A DNA stretch of 52,332 bases, taken from the NCBI GenBank assembly GCA_004555405.1, contig SFIE01000011.1, positions 1-52,332 of the forward strand, written 5' to 3'. Below, piece after piece: positions 17,116-25,755 of the stretch. A program made the translations under genes and the position numbers. Source of the stretch: Subdoligranulum sp. (lineage in GTDB: Bacteria > Bacillota > Clostridia > Oscillospirales > Ruminococcaceae). Numbering within the stretch: position 1 is the first letter of the stretch; every line of letters begins with the position of its first letter. Below the pieces are notes generated by a model. It was not told where the DNA came from. It saw nothing but the letters and a program-made list of their open reading frames with translations, and did no database searches.

Positions 17116-18478
17116 GTTTGCTGCCTCGCGGGTCACCCCAAAGCACTTCGCTGTCGCCCTCGTAGGGCTGATAGCGCAGCTTCCACATACCGTCCTCGTA
17201 TTTCCACAGATGGGGCGAGCGGAAACGGTCGGCCAGATGCATAAAATATTCGCGGTCCATCTTGGGCTGCTCAAAGCACTTGTAAGCTTCGGGGAAATGC
17301 TGTTTGTCGATGGAAAGATACTGCATGATCTCTTTTTCAAAGCGGTCGGGGTATTCGCCGTCAAACTTTTTGCACAGAGCCCGGGCTTCGTCCAAAGTGA
17401 TCTCGTCGTTGCGGATCTCCTGCGCAGCGTCATAGGTGGTGCGGCCGATGCCGTATTTGATGTAGGTGGTATAGTAGAAAAAGTCGTCCACCTTGTCATC
17501 AATGGAGTTGTATTTGGAATAGGTGCCCTGTGTGCGCTCGGGGCTGGGGCGGAAGCCGCCATGCTCTACGCTGTAGTAATAGGCTCCCTGGGGGTGCCAT
17601 TTTTCGTAATAGCCCAGATACCGCACCTGAATGTGGTTCTTTTCCAGATCGCTGGTTTCGCAGGGCAGATAAATGGCCAGATCGGCCTTATCCACCTTAA
17701 AATCCTCCTGCAGCTGGCGCAGCGAAACACCGCCCAGATAGATATGGTCGTAATCGTTCACGGCAAAAAAATGCTCGTCGCGCAGGGCCGAATTGTTGTC
17801 GGCAATGGGGTTGCCGAACTCGGCCTCGTTTTCGCCGTAGAACACCAGCGGAATGCCAAAGCGTGCGGCCATTTTGGGGGCCAGCTGCTTCTGCCCCAAA
17901 ATAAACGGCTGGAATGGGTGAAACAGGTTTTCGGTGGCCAGTCGGGTGAGCAGGCGGTGGGTCTGCCCGTTGGGGGTACACAGATAGTTGTCAAACCCGG
18001 CGTGGATCCATGCCTGCATGTTGTCCCACCCCCACGGGGTGTAAATGTGCGGGGCCCATGTGACGGTGAGGGGGTGCATACCGTATTTATATTTCAGAAG
18101 ATGGGCGGCGTAAAAGCTGTCCTTTCCGCCGCTGCCGGGCACTAAGCAGTCATAGCTGCCGTCGGTTTTGCGATATTCGTCGCACAGCTCGCGCAGCTCA
18201 CGCTCGCGCTCGGCCCAGTCAATGTGGTGGTTGTTTTTGTTGTGGCAGGCGTGGCAGGCATCGCACACGCCGTCCTGCTGGATCACCATGGTTTTCTTGA
18301 TGCTGTCAATGGTGTGCTCAAATTCATAGCAGCTGTTGGGCTTCTGGTTGCTCATCACGCACTCTTTGCAAAACTGCACATGGCGCGGCAGGCCGTAGTA
18401 AACCTCTCGCTGATCCTCGGGAATATCCGGGGCATACTTGCTGTAGTCGATCTCTTTGTAACGGGGCAGCGGCATCAT
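17105..18478 (-). CDS. N-acetyl sugar amidotransferase (WbuX/WbpG/PseA-like)
   Basis: A 457-residue ATP-pyrophosphatase-type amidotransferase. Cysteine pairs CKECVMS and CDACHACHNK near residues 37 and 73 look like a zinc site, and the PP-loop PGSGGKDSFYAAHLLKYKYG begins near residue 120. Family members convert an acetamido group of a nucleotide sugar to acetamidino, using ammonia from the HisH2-HisF2 pair, during O-antigen, capsule or flagellar nonulosonate synthesis. All three genes are here, but no sugar-nucleotide or glycosyltransferase genes are adjacent. AAAGGAGG precedes the ATG. The leader carries a promoter, an ANTAR-type hairpin and a terminator. Confidence 0.9.
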   Translation of the reverse strand: MMPLPRYKEIDYSKYAPDIPEDQREVYYGLPRHVQFCKECVMSNQKPNSCYEFEHTIDSIKKTMVIQQDGVCDACHACHNKNNHHIDWAERERELRELCDEYRKTDGSYDCLVPGSGGKDSFYAAHLLKYKYGMHPLTVTWAPHIYTPWGWDNMQAWIHAGFDNYLCTPNGQTHRLLTRLATENLFHPFQPFILGQKQLAPKMAARFGIPLVFYGENEAEFGNPIADNNSALRDEHFFAVNDYDHIYLGGVSLRQLQEDFKVDKADLAIYLPCETSDLEKNHIQVRYLGYYEKWHPQGAYYYSVEHGGFRPSPERTQGTYSKYNSIDDKVDDFFYYTTYIKYGIGRTTYDAAQEIRNDEITLDEARALCKKFDGEYPDRFEKEIMQYLSIDKQHFPEAYKCFEQPKMDREYFMHLADRFRSPHLWKYEDGMWKLRYQPYEGDSEVLWGDPRGSKHDR

Positions 18479-18574
18479 AAATGCAAAACCTCCTTTTTGC
18501 GGTTTCCCTACAAAAAATTCGTATTTTTTGCGGGAACCGGCGCTTTCCTATCCTCTATATCGATGGCCAAAAAC

Positions 18575-18627
18575 AAAAAAACGGCGCTTTGGGCAGGAAG
18601 ATCCTTGCTCAAAGCGCCGTTGCTTTG
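18575..18627 (-). promoter_or_regulatory. ANTAR-type antitermination leader of the amidation operon
   Basis: In the minus-strand RNA a hairpin CAAAGC-[AACGGC]-GCTTTG (18627-18610) begins at the expected transcription start. Its hexaloop has A at position 1 and G at position 4. From the loop onward the same bases form the 5' arm of an intrinsic terminator, ACGGCGCTTTG (18620-18610) with CAAAGCGCCGT (18591-18581) followed by six T. The two structures exclude each other. Confidence 0.8.
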
Positions 18628-18632
18628 CGATT

Positions 18633-18661
18633 ATGATAGCACGAAACGCACCGCTTGGCAA
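18633..18661 (-). promoter_or_regulatory. Promoter of the amidation operon
   Basis: Minus strand: -35 TTGCCA (18656-18661), 17-bp spacer, -10 TATCAT (18633-18638). Transcription would start near 18626, at the foot of the leader hairpin. Confidence 0.75.
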
Positions 18662-18755
18662 GATGCTTTTTGCACAGGAGTAAACCCATGCACAAAATAA
18701 AAGAATGCATGAAAAACTTAACTAAATAAACTTATTGTTTTTATAGGATAAACAG

Positions 18756-18784
18756 TTGACATTTATTGAAAGCGGTTCTATAAT
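18756..18784 (+). promoter_or_regulatory. Promoter of gltB
   Basis: Perfect sigma-A promoter: TTGACA (18756-18761), 17-bp spacer, TATAAT (18779-18784). Confidence 0.92.
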
Positions 18785-18803
18785 GTGACTTATCATCCGT
18801 AAA

Positions 18804-18857
18804 GAACAAAGGCGTTCCGGAAGGCAGAGAAAGCTCTGCACACCGGTGCGCTTTTTT
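18804..18857 (+). promoter_or_regulatory. ANTAR-type antitermination leader of gltB
   Basis: Hairpin GAAC-[AAAGGC]-GTTC (18804-18817) lies about 13 bases after the predicted start of transcription. The loop and 3' arm are reused in a terminator: AAAGGCG (18808-18814) with CGCTTTT (849 onward of 18849-18855), inner helices CCGG/CCGG and GCAGAG/CTCTGC, then T6 to 18857. Loop position 1 is A and position 4 is G. Confidence 0.82.
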
Positions 18858-18954
18858 GTTTTTGCGGTGGGAAAGTGGGCCAGCCTGCCCGGCATAGCGG
18901 CCGGGAGAGCGGGCCGTGTGGGAAAGTATATAGATTAGGAAAGGAAAGTAAGCG

Positions 18955-21900
18955 ATGGAAAATTTTACCGAAAGAAAAACCCCGGCGGGGCTGTACCAAT
19001 CGCAGTTTGAGCATGACAACTGCGGCATTGGCGCGATCGTGGATGTAAAGGGCCGGAAAACACACCAAACCGTCACCGATGCCCTGCACATTGTGGAGCA
19101 TCTTGAGCACCGTGCCGGTAAGGATGCCGAGGGAAAAACCGGCGACGGCGTGGGCATTCTTTTGCAGATCGGCCATAAGTTTTTTGTGAAGACTGCGGCG
19201 CAGATCGGCATCAGCCTGCCGGAAGAGCGTGACTACGCTGTGGGTATGTTCTTTTTTGAGCAGCAGGAGGCCCGGCGCGCCCATGCCATGAAAATGTTCG
19301 AGATCATCTGCCGCAAGGAGGGGGTGGAGTTTCTGGGCTGGCGCAAGGTGCCCACGCACCCCGAAATTCTGGGCCAGAAGGCGCTGGACTGTATGCCGGA
19401 TATCTGGCAGTGCTTTGTCAAGCGCCCCGAAACTGCCGACCGCGGCCTTGCGTTTGACCGCAAGCTGTATGTGGTGCGCCGCGTGTTTGAGCAGAGCAAC
19501 AACGCCACCTATGTGTGCAGCCTTTCCAGCCGTACCATTGTATATAAAGGAATGTTTCTGGTAAGCGAGCTGCGCGGCTTTTATGCCGATCTGCAGGACG
19601 AAGACTACCAAAGCGCCATCGGCATGGTGCACAGCCGGTTTTCCACCAACACCAGCCCCAGCTGGATGCGCGCCCACCCCAACCGGTATATTCTGCACAA
19701 CGGCGAGATCAACACCATTCGCGGCAATGTGGATACCATGCTTGCCCGCGAGGAGAGCATTGGCAGCAAGGTGCTGGGCAAGGATATGAGCAAGGTGCTG
19801 CCCGTGGTGAACCAGCAGGGAAGCGACAGCGCCATGCTGGACAACACGCTGGAATTTCTTTTGATGAGCGGTATGCCGCTGCCGCAGGCCGTGATGGTGG
19901 CCATTCCCGAGCCGTGGGCCAACGACCGGCACATGAACCAGAAAAAGAAGGATTTTTACCAATACTATGCCACCATGATGGAGCCCTGGGACGGCCCGGC
20001 CTCCATTCTGTTCAGCGATGGCGATGTGATGGGCGCTGTGCTGGACCGCAACGGCCTGCGCCCCAGCCGCTATTATGTGACGGATGACGGCAGGCTGATC
20101 CTTTCCAGCGAGGTGGGCGTGCTGGAGGTGCCCGAGGCGCACATTGTGAAAAAAGACCGCCTGCGCCCCGGCAAAATGCTGCTGGTGGATACCCGCAAGG
20201 GCGAGATCATAGACGATGAGGCCCTCAAGATGAGCTATGCCAACAGCAAGCCCTACGGCGAATGGCTGGATCGAAACCTGATTCGTTTGCAGGATCTGAA
20301 GATCCCCAACCAGAAGATCGAAAGCTACACCCCCGAGCAGCTGGACAGCCTGCGCAAGGCATTCGGCTACGACAGCACCGATGTGAGCGCGGGCATTCTG
20401 GCCATGGCACGCACGGGCGTGGAGCCCACGGTGGCCATGGGCGATGACACCCCGCTGGCCTGCCTGAGCATGCACCATCCGCCGCTGTTCAACTATTTTA
20501 AGCAGATGTTTGCACAGGTCACCAACCCCCCGCTGGATGCTTTGCGGGAAAAAGTGGTCACCAGCACCACCGTGTATGTGGGCAGCCACGGCAATCTGCT
20601 GGAGGAAAAAGCCGATAACTGCAAGGTGCTGAAGATCAAGAACCCGATCCTGACCGAAACCGATCTTTTGCGCATCAAAAGCATGAAGGTGCCCGGCTTT
20701 AAGGTGGCGGTGATCCCCATTACCTATTACACGGGCATCAGCCTGGAGCAGGCGCTGGAGCATTTGTTTATCGAGGTGGACCGCGCCTACCGCGACGGCG
20801 CGAATATCCTGATCTTGTCTGACCGGGAGCTGGATGAATTCCATTTGCCCATTCCCAGCCTGCTGGCAGTGAGCGCGGTTTCCAAGCATCTGGTGCGCAC
20901 CCGCAAAAAAACGGCCATGGCGCTGATCCTGGAAAGCGGCGAACCCCACGCCGTGCATCATTTTGCCACGCTGCTGGGCTATGGCGCGTGCGCAGTGAAT
21001 CCCTATCTGGCACAGGAAACCGTGGGCGAACTGGTGCGCGACGGCAAGCTGGACAAGGATTTCTACGCGGCGGTGGATGATTACAACAACGCCATTTTGG
21101 GCGGCATTGTGAAAATCGCCTCCAAAATGGGCATTTCCACCATTCAGTCGTATCAGGGCAGCCAGATCTTTGAGGCGGTGGGCGTAAGCCAGCCGGTGAT
21201 CGAAAAATATTTCACCAACACCGTAAGCCGCGTGGGCGGCATCACCCTGCAGGATATTCAGGGCGATGTGGAATACCGCCACCGCAAGGCCTTTGATCTT
21301 ATGCGCCCGCAGGCCAATCTGGGGCTGGAGCCGGACTGCGACGAGCATTTGTTCCGCCCCGAAACCGTGCAGCTGCTGCAAAAGGCTGCACAAACCGGCA
21401 GCTACGAGATCTATAAGCAGTTCAGCTATGCCATGGAGCACACCGCCCCCAACGGCACATTCCTGCGCAGCCTGCTGGAATTCAATTATCCGAAAAAGGG
21501 CATTCCCATTGAACAGGTGGAGCCCGCCGCCGAGATCGTAAAGCGTTTTCAGGCGGCTGCCATGAGCTACGGCGCGCTGAGCCGCGAGGCCCACGAATGT
21601 CTGGCCATTGCCCTCAACCGTTTGGGCGGCAAAAGCAACTGCGGCGAGGGCGGCGAGGATGAGGACCGCTACGGCACCGAAAGCAACAGCGCCATCAAGC
21701 AGGTTTCCTCGGCCCGTTTCGGCGTGACCAGCAAGTATCTGGTGAATGCAAAGGAGATCCAGATCAAATTGGCACAGGGCGCAAAGCCCGGCGAGGGCGG
21801 CAATCTGCCCGGCGCAAAAATTTATCCCTGGGTGGCCAAGTGCCGCCACTCCACCACCGGCGTGGGCCTGATCAGCCCGCCGCCCCACCACGATATCTAT

Positions 21901-23469
21901 TCCATTGAGGATCTGGCGCAGCTGATCTACGACCTGAAATGTGCCAACCGGGATGCCGATATCAATGTAAAGCTGGCCGCCGAGGCAGGCGTGGGCACCA
22001 TTGCCAGCGGCGTGGCCAAGGCAGGCGCACAGGTGATCCTGATCTGCGGCTACGATGGCGGCACGGGTGCAGCCCCGGCCAACAGCATGCAGAATGCCGG
22101 TTTGCCGTGGGAGCTGGGCCTTTCCGAAACCCACCAGAGCCTGATCCTGAACGGCCTGCGCAGCCGCGTGCGCCTGGAGGTGGACAGCAAAATGCTCACC
22201 GCACGGGATGTGGCGGTGGCAGCTATGCTGGGCGCCGAGGCATTCGGCTTTGCCAGCGCGCCGCTGGTGGCCATTGGCTGTATTATGGATCGCTGCTGCC
22301 ATAAGGACACCTGCCCGGTGGGCATTTGCACCCAAAACCCCGCCCTGCGCGCCAGATTCCGCGGCAAGCCCGAATATATCATGAACTACCTGATGTTCGT
22401 GGCCGAGGAGCTGCGCGAATACATGGCAAAGCTGGGAGTCCACAATGTGAACGAGCTGGTGGGCCGCACGGATCTGTTGCGCAAAAAGCAGGGCCTGCAG
22501 GGCCCCCGCGCACAGCATGTGGATCTGGAGGCGCTGCTGCACAACCCCCTGATCTCCAACAACTGCATCCATTTTGAGCCCAAGGATGTGTATAACTTCC
22601 ATCTGGAGCAAACCGCCGATATGAAGGTGCTGCTGAAGCGCTTTAAACCGGTGTTTGATAAGCCTGTGCTCAAGAGCATCGATGTGCAGGTGGGCAATAC
22701 CGACCGCACCTTCGGCACCATTTTCGGCAGCGAGATCACGCGCCGCTTCGGCAGCACGCTGCCTGAGGATACCTTTACGGTGCGCTGCAAGGGCAGCGGC
22801 GGACAAAGCTTTGGCAGCTTTATCCCGGCGGGCCTTACCATGATCCTTACCGGCGACTGCAACGATTATCTGGGCAAGGGGCTTTCCGGCGGCAAGCTGG
22901 TGGTGAAGCCCAGCCCCGAGGCCACCTATAAGCCCGAGGAAAATATTCTCATCGGCAATGTGGCGCTGTACGGCGCAACCGGCGGCAAGGCCTTTATCAA
23001 CGGCGTGGCCGGTGAACGCTTCTGCGTGCGCAACAGCGGTGCTGTGGCCGTTGTGGAGGGCGTGGGTGACCATGGCTGCGAGTATATGACAGGCGGCACC
23101 GTGGTGGTGCTGGGCCGCACCGGCAAAAACTTTGCCGCAGGCATGAGCGGCGGCATTGCCTATGTGCTGGACGAGGACAGCGATCTGTATCAGCGCCTCA
23201 ACAAGGATATGGTGGGCATGGAACCGGTGGAGCAGGGGCACGATGTGGCGCGCCTGAAAGAGTTGATCAAAACCCATGCCGATCTTACGGGCAGCCCCCG
23301 GGCCAAGGCCATTCTGGCGGATTTTGGCCGTTACCTGCCCAAGTTTAAAAAGATCCTGCCGCACGATTACGATCATATGCTGCGCCTGATCGCCCGGGCC
23401 GAGGAAAAAGGCCTGGACAATGAGCAGGCCCAGCTGGATGCATTCTATGCCCAGAAGGCGGGCAAATAA
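18955..23469 (+). CDS. gltB: Glutamate synthase, large subunit
   Basis: A 1504-residue enzyme, full length for the GltB family. It converts glutamine and 2-oxoglutarate to two glutamates. The class II amidotransferase domain begins after a short propeptide: processing before Cys23 (DNCGIGAIVDVKG) exposes the nucleophile. The central domain spans about 490-780, the FMN domain about 830-1210 with GEGGNLPGAKIYPWVAK, and the 3Fe-4S cysteines are 1109, 1115 and 1120 in CIMDRCCHKDTCPVG. The C-terminal GXGXG helix domain ends the protein. GGAAAG precedes the ATG. No gltD (NADPH-oxidising small subunit) is beside it. Its leader is described separately. Confidence 0.97.
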   Translation: MENFTERKTPAGLYQSQFEHDNCGIGAIVDVKGRKTHQTVTDALHIVEHLEHRAGKDAEGKTGDGVGILLQIGHKFFVKTAAQIGISLPEERDYAVGMFFFEQQEARRAHAMKMFEIICRKEGVEFLGWRKVPTHPEILGQKALDCMPDIWQCFVKRPETADRGLAFDRKLYVVRRVFEQSNNATYVCSLSSRTIVYKGMFLVSELRGFYADLQDEDYQSAIGMVHSRFSTNTSPSWMRAHPNRYILHNGEINTIRGNVDTMLAREESIGSKVLGKDMSKVLPVVNQQGSDSAMLDNTLEFLLMSGMPLPQAVMVAIPEPWANDRHMNQKKKDFYQYYATMMEPWDGPASILFSDGDVMGAVLDRNGLRPSRYYVTDDGRLILSSEVGVLEVPEAHIVKKDRLRPGKMLLVDTRKGEIIDDEALKMSYANSKPYGEWLDRNLIRLQDLKIPNQKIESYTPEQLDSLRKAFGYDSTDVSAGILAMARTGVEPTVAMGDDTPLACLSMHHPPLFNYFKQMFAQVTNPPLDALREKVVTSTTVYVGSHGNLLEEKADNCKVLKIKNPILTETDLLRIKSMKVPGFKVAVIPITYYTGISLEQALEHLFIEVDRAYRDGANILILSDRELDEFHLPIPSLLAVSAVSKHLVRTRKKTAMALILESGEPHAVHHFATLLGYGACAVNPYLAQETVGELVRDGKLDKDFYAAVDDYNNAILGGIVKIASKMGISTIQSYQGSQIFEAVGVSQPVIEKYFTNTVSRVGGITLQDIQGDVEYRHRKAFDLMRPQANLGLEPDCDEHLFRPETVQLLQKAAQTGSYEIYKQFSYAMEHTAPNGTFLRSLLEFNYPKKGIPIEQVEPAAEIVKRFQAAAMSYGALSREAHECLAIALNRLGGKSNCGEGGEDEDRYGTESNSAIKQVSSARFGVTSKYLVNAKEIQIKLAQGAKPGEGGNLPGAKIYPWVAKCRHSTTGVGLISPPPHHDIYSIEDLAQLIYDLKCANRDADINVKLAAEAGVGTIASGVAKAGAQVILICGYDGGTGAAPANSMQNAGLPWELGLSETHQSLILNGLRSRVRLEVDSKMLTARDVAVAAMLGAEAFGFASAPLVAIGCIMDRCCHKDTCPVGICTQNPALRARFRGKPEYIMNYLMFVAEELREYMAKLGVHNVNELVGRTDLLRKKQGLQGPRAQHVDLEALLHNPLISNNCIHFEPKDVYNFHLEQTADMKVLLKRFKPVFDKPVLKSIDVQVGNTDRTFGTIFGSEITRRFGSTLPEDTFTVRCKGSGGQSFGSFIPAGLTMILTGDCNDYLGKGLSGGKLVVKPSPEATYKPEENILIGNVALYGATGGKAFINGVAGERFCVRNSGAVAVVEGVGDHGCEYMTGGTVVVLGRTGKNFAAGMSGGIAYVLDEDSDLYQRLNKDMVGMEPVEQGHDVARLKELIKTHADLTGSPRAKAILADFGRYLPKFKKILPHDYDHMLRLIARAEEKGLDNEQAQLDAFYAQKAGK

Positions 23470-23540
23470 CCCCCGGAAAGCCATAAGCCGGGCTTATCAA
23501 AACAATATATAAAATTGTTGCGTATATTTTAAAAAAAGCA

Positions 23541-23569
23541 TTGACAAGCCGCCGGGGCGGCGCTATAAT
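23541..23569 (+). promoter_or_regulatory. Promoter of amtB-PII gene
   Basis: Perfect sigma-A promoter: TTGACA (23541-23546), 17-bp GC-rich spacer, TATAAT (23564-23569). Confidence 0.92.
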
Positions 23570-23577
23570 ACAGGCAT

Positions 23578-23627
23578 GGAAAGCAAAGGCGCTGACCTCG
23601 TTTACGAGGCCGGCGCCTTTTGGCTTT
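23578..23627 (+). promoter_or_regulatory. ANTAR-type antitermination leader of amtB-PII
   Basis: Short hairpin AGC-[AAAGGC]-GCT (23582-23593), extended outward by GG/CC (23578-23579 with 23596-23597) across two A-purine mismatches. The loop bases AAAGGCGC (23585-23592) are also the 5' arm of a terminator whose 3' arm is GGCGCCTTT (23612-23620), with an inner CCTCG/CGAGG helix and a TTTTGGCTTTT tail. The AAAGGC loop is identical to that of gltB. Confidence 0.75.
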
Positions 23628-23773
23628 TCCGGTGGGCAGCCCGGCGGGCACTGTGCCTTCAGGCTGCCGAAAGCAAACGCAATGGCGCGTATGGTTTCTT
23701 TTGCAAAAGAGGGGGCAAAGGAAACTGCGCGCGTTTTTCAGTTTGCACATCTTATTGAGGAGGGAAAGGTATT
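23628..23773 (+). other. Remaining 5' leader of amtB-PII
   Basis: About 145 untranslated bases between the leader terminator and the amtB start. A 60-codon frame from 23576 is present but lacks a ribosome site. TTGAGGAGGGAAAGG before 23774 is the ribosome site for amtB. Confidence 0.45.
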
Positions 23774-25555
23774 ATGATCGAAACAAGCACACTTTTGGAG
23801 CTGATCAATGGCCAGCTGTTCGGCGTTTGGTTTTTGATGGGCACCGCGCTGGTGTTCTGGATGCAGGCCGGATTTGCCATGGTGGAGGCAGGCTTTACCC
23901 GCGCCAAAAACACCGGCAATATCCTGATGAAAAACCTGATGGATTTCTGCATCGGCTGCGCCGTGTTTATTCTGCTGGGCTTCGGCCTGCTTTTGGGCGA
24001 GGATACTTTCTATGGCCTGATCGGTATGCCGAATATGGACATTTTGACCAACTACGGCAGCTTTGATTGGAGCAACTTTGTATTCAACCTGGTGTTCTGC
24101 GCCACCACCGCCACCATCGTTTCGGGCGCCATGGCCGAGCGCACCAAGTTTTTGAGCTACTGCATTTACTCGGCGGTGATCTCGGCAGTGATCTACCCCA
24201 TTGAGGCACACTGGATCTGGGGCGGCGGCTGGCTTTCGCAGCTGGGCTTCCATGATTTTGCAGGCTCCACGGCCATTCACATGGTGGGCGGCATTGCCGC
24301 GCTGGTGGGCGCATGGATGCTGGGCCCGCGTATCGGCAAGTTTACAAAACACAGCGACGGCACCGTGCAGGTGAACGCCTTCCCCGGCCACAACCTGCCG
24401 CTGGGCTGTCTGGGCTGCTTTATCCTGTGGTTTGGCTGGTACGGCTTCAACGGCGCTGCCTGCACCACGGTGGACCAGCTGGGCTCGGTGTTCCTTACCA
24501 CCACGGTGGCTCCTTCCATCGCCACGGTGGTGTGCATGATCTTTACATGGCTGCACTACGGCAAGCCGGATGTTTCCATGTGCCTCAACGCTTCGCTGGC
24601 GGGCCTTGTGGCCATCACAGCCCCCTGCGATGTCACCGATTGCACCGGTGCTGCCGTGATCGGCGCAGTGGCTGGCTTGCTGGTGTGCTTCGGCGTATGA
24701 TTCCTGGACTATGTGCTGCGGGTGGATGACCCTGTGGGCGCAGTGGCTGTACACATGATGAACGGCATCTGGGGCACCGTTGCCGTGGGCCTGTTTGCCA
24801 ATCCTGCCGTGCCCGGCTACAGCATTGCCGATGCTGATGGCAATGGGATGGCTGGCCTGTTTTACGGCGGCGGCTTTAAGCTGCTGGACATCCAGCTGCT
24901 GGGCTTTGCCGCAGTGGCTTCCTGGGCCGCAGTGACCATCTTTATTGCATTCAGCGTGATCAAGCACACCATTGGCCTGCGGGTGAGCGCCGAGGAAGAA
25001 ATTCAGGGCCTGGATGCCACCGAGCACGGCCTGCCCAGCGCCTATGCCGGTTTTGCCATTATGGACACCAGCAACACCCTGACCATGGATGTGAACGAAA
25101 ACACCGATCTTGGCACCGGCGATTATGCCGAGGCCACGGATTTCCAGAAGGAGGCTGCCGTGAAGGTGGTGCGCACCACGGCGGTGGATGTGCCGGATAC
25201 GGGTATGTACAAGGTTTCCATTATCTGCAAGCTGAGCCGCTTTGATGAGCTCAAGAAAGAGCTGAACGATCTGGGCGTTACCGGCATGACCATGACCCAG
25301 GTGATGGGCTGCGGCGTGCAGAAGGGCTCCGGCAGCAAATACCGCGGCGCTGAGATCGACGCCACCCTGCTGCCCAAGGTGAAGGTGGAAGTGATCGTTT
25401 CTACCATTCCCGTAGACAAGGTGATCGAAACCGCCAAGAAGGCCCTGTACACCGGGCATATCGGCGATGGCAAGATCTTTGTATACCATGTGGCGCGGGT
25501 GGTGAAGGTGCGCACCGGCGAAGAAGACTTTGCCGCCTTGGCGGATGTGGAGTAA
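23774..25555 (+). pseudogene. amtB: Ammonium transporter AmtB fused to a P-II domain, interrupted by in-frame TGA
   Basis: One frame of 594 codons encodes an Amt channel (about residues 1-410) and a C-terminal P-II (GlnK/GlnB) domain (about 478-590). Codon 309 is TGA (24698-24700) inside CFGV-stop-FLDYVLRVDDPVGAV; reading continues in the same frame with full family similarity on both sides. The twin pore histidines are present, in STAIHMVGGIAAL and in AVHMMNGIWGT after the stop. The P-II part keeps the T-loop region GVQKGSGSKYRGAEI and the LPKVKVEVIVS strand. At this place relatives probably have Trp or Glu, so TGG to TGA would be a single change. It may be a true nonsense mutation, a sequencing error, or read through. 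AGGAGGGAAAGG precedes the ATG. Confidence 0.85.
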
Positions 25556-25616
25556 CTCCGCCGCATAAAAAAGACATTTCCTATTTTCCTTTTCCGTTTT
25601 CGTATATCGACTGAGC

Positions 25617-25656
25617 ACACAAAGGGCTCCGGCAAACCGCCGGGGCCCTTTGTGCG
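25617..25656 (+). terminator. Hairpin after amtB-PII
   Basis: CACAAAGGGCTCCGGC pairs with GCCGGGGCCCTTTGTG. The T run after it is poor, so it may act more as an mRNA end or in the minus direction. Confidence 0.55.
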
Positions 25657-25664
25657 TAAGGCAT

Positions 25665-25692
25665 TTGTATTTTGCCCGGTTTATGATAGAAT
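25665..25692 (+). promoter_or_regulatory. Promoter of dehydrogenase gene
   Basis: -35 TTGTAT (25665-25670), 16-bp spacer, -10 TAGAAT (25687-25692). Confidence 0.5.
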
Positions 25693-25755
25693 ACTGGGTA
25701 AAGCAAACAGGCCTGCAAAGCGGCTTTGCAGGAAAATGTGATACGGAGGCGGACG

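Noticed and set aside
18793..23484. A 1563-codon minus-strand open frame opposite gltB
   Set aside because: It is the antisense shadow of a GC-rich gene; His/Ala/Gly-rich composition, no ribosome site and no family pattern. gltB on the plus strand is intact.
23576..23758. A 60-codon ORF starting at the amtB transcription start, as a leader peptide
   Set aside because: No ribosome site, and it spans the leader terminator; the composition is not peptide-like. The ANTAR hairpin explains the region better.
24698..24700. Selenocysteine insertion at the amtB TGA
   Set aside because: Amt channels have no catalytic Sec site here, I see no convincing SECIS-type hairpin directly after the codon, and TGG to TGA is a simpler explanation.
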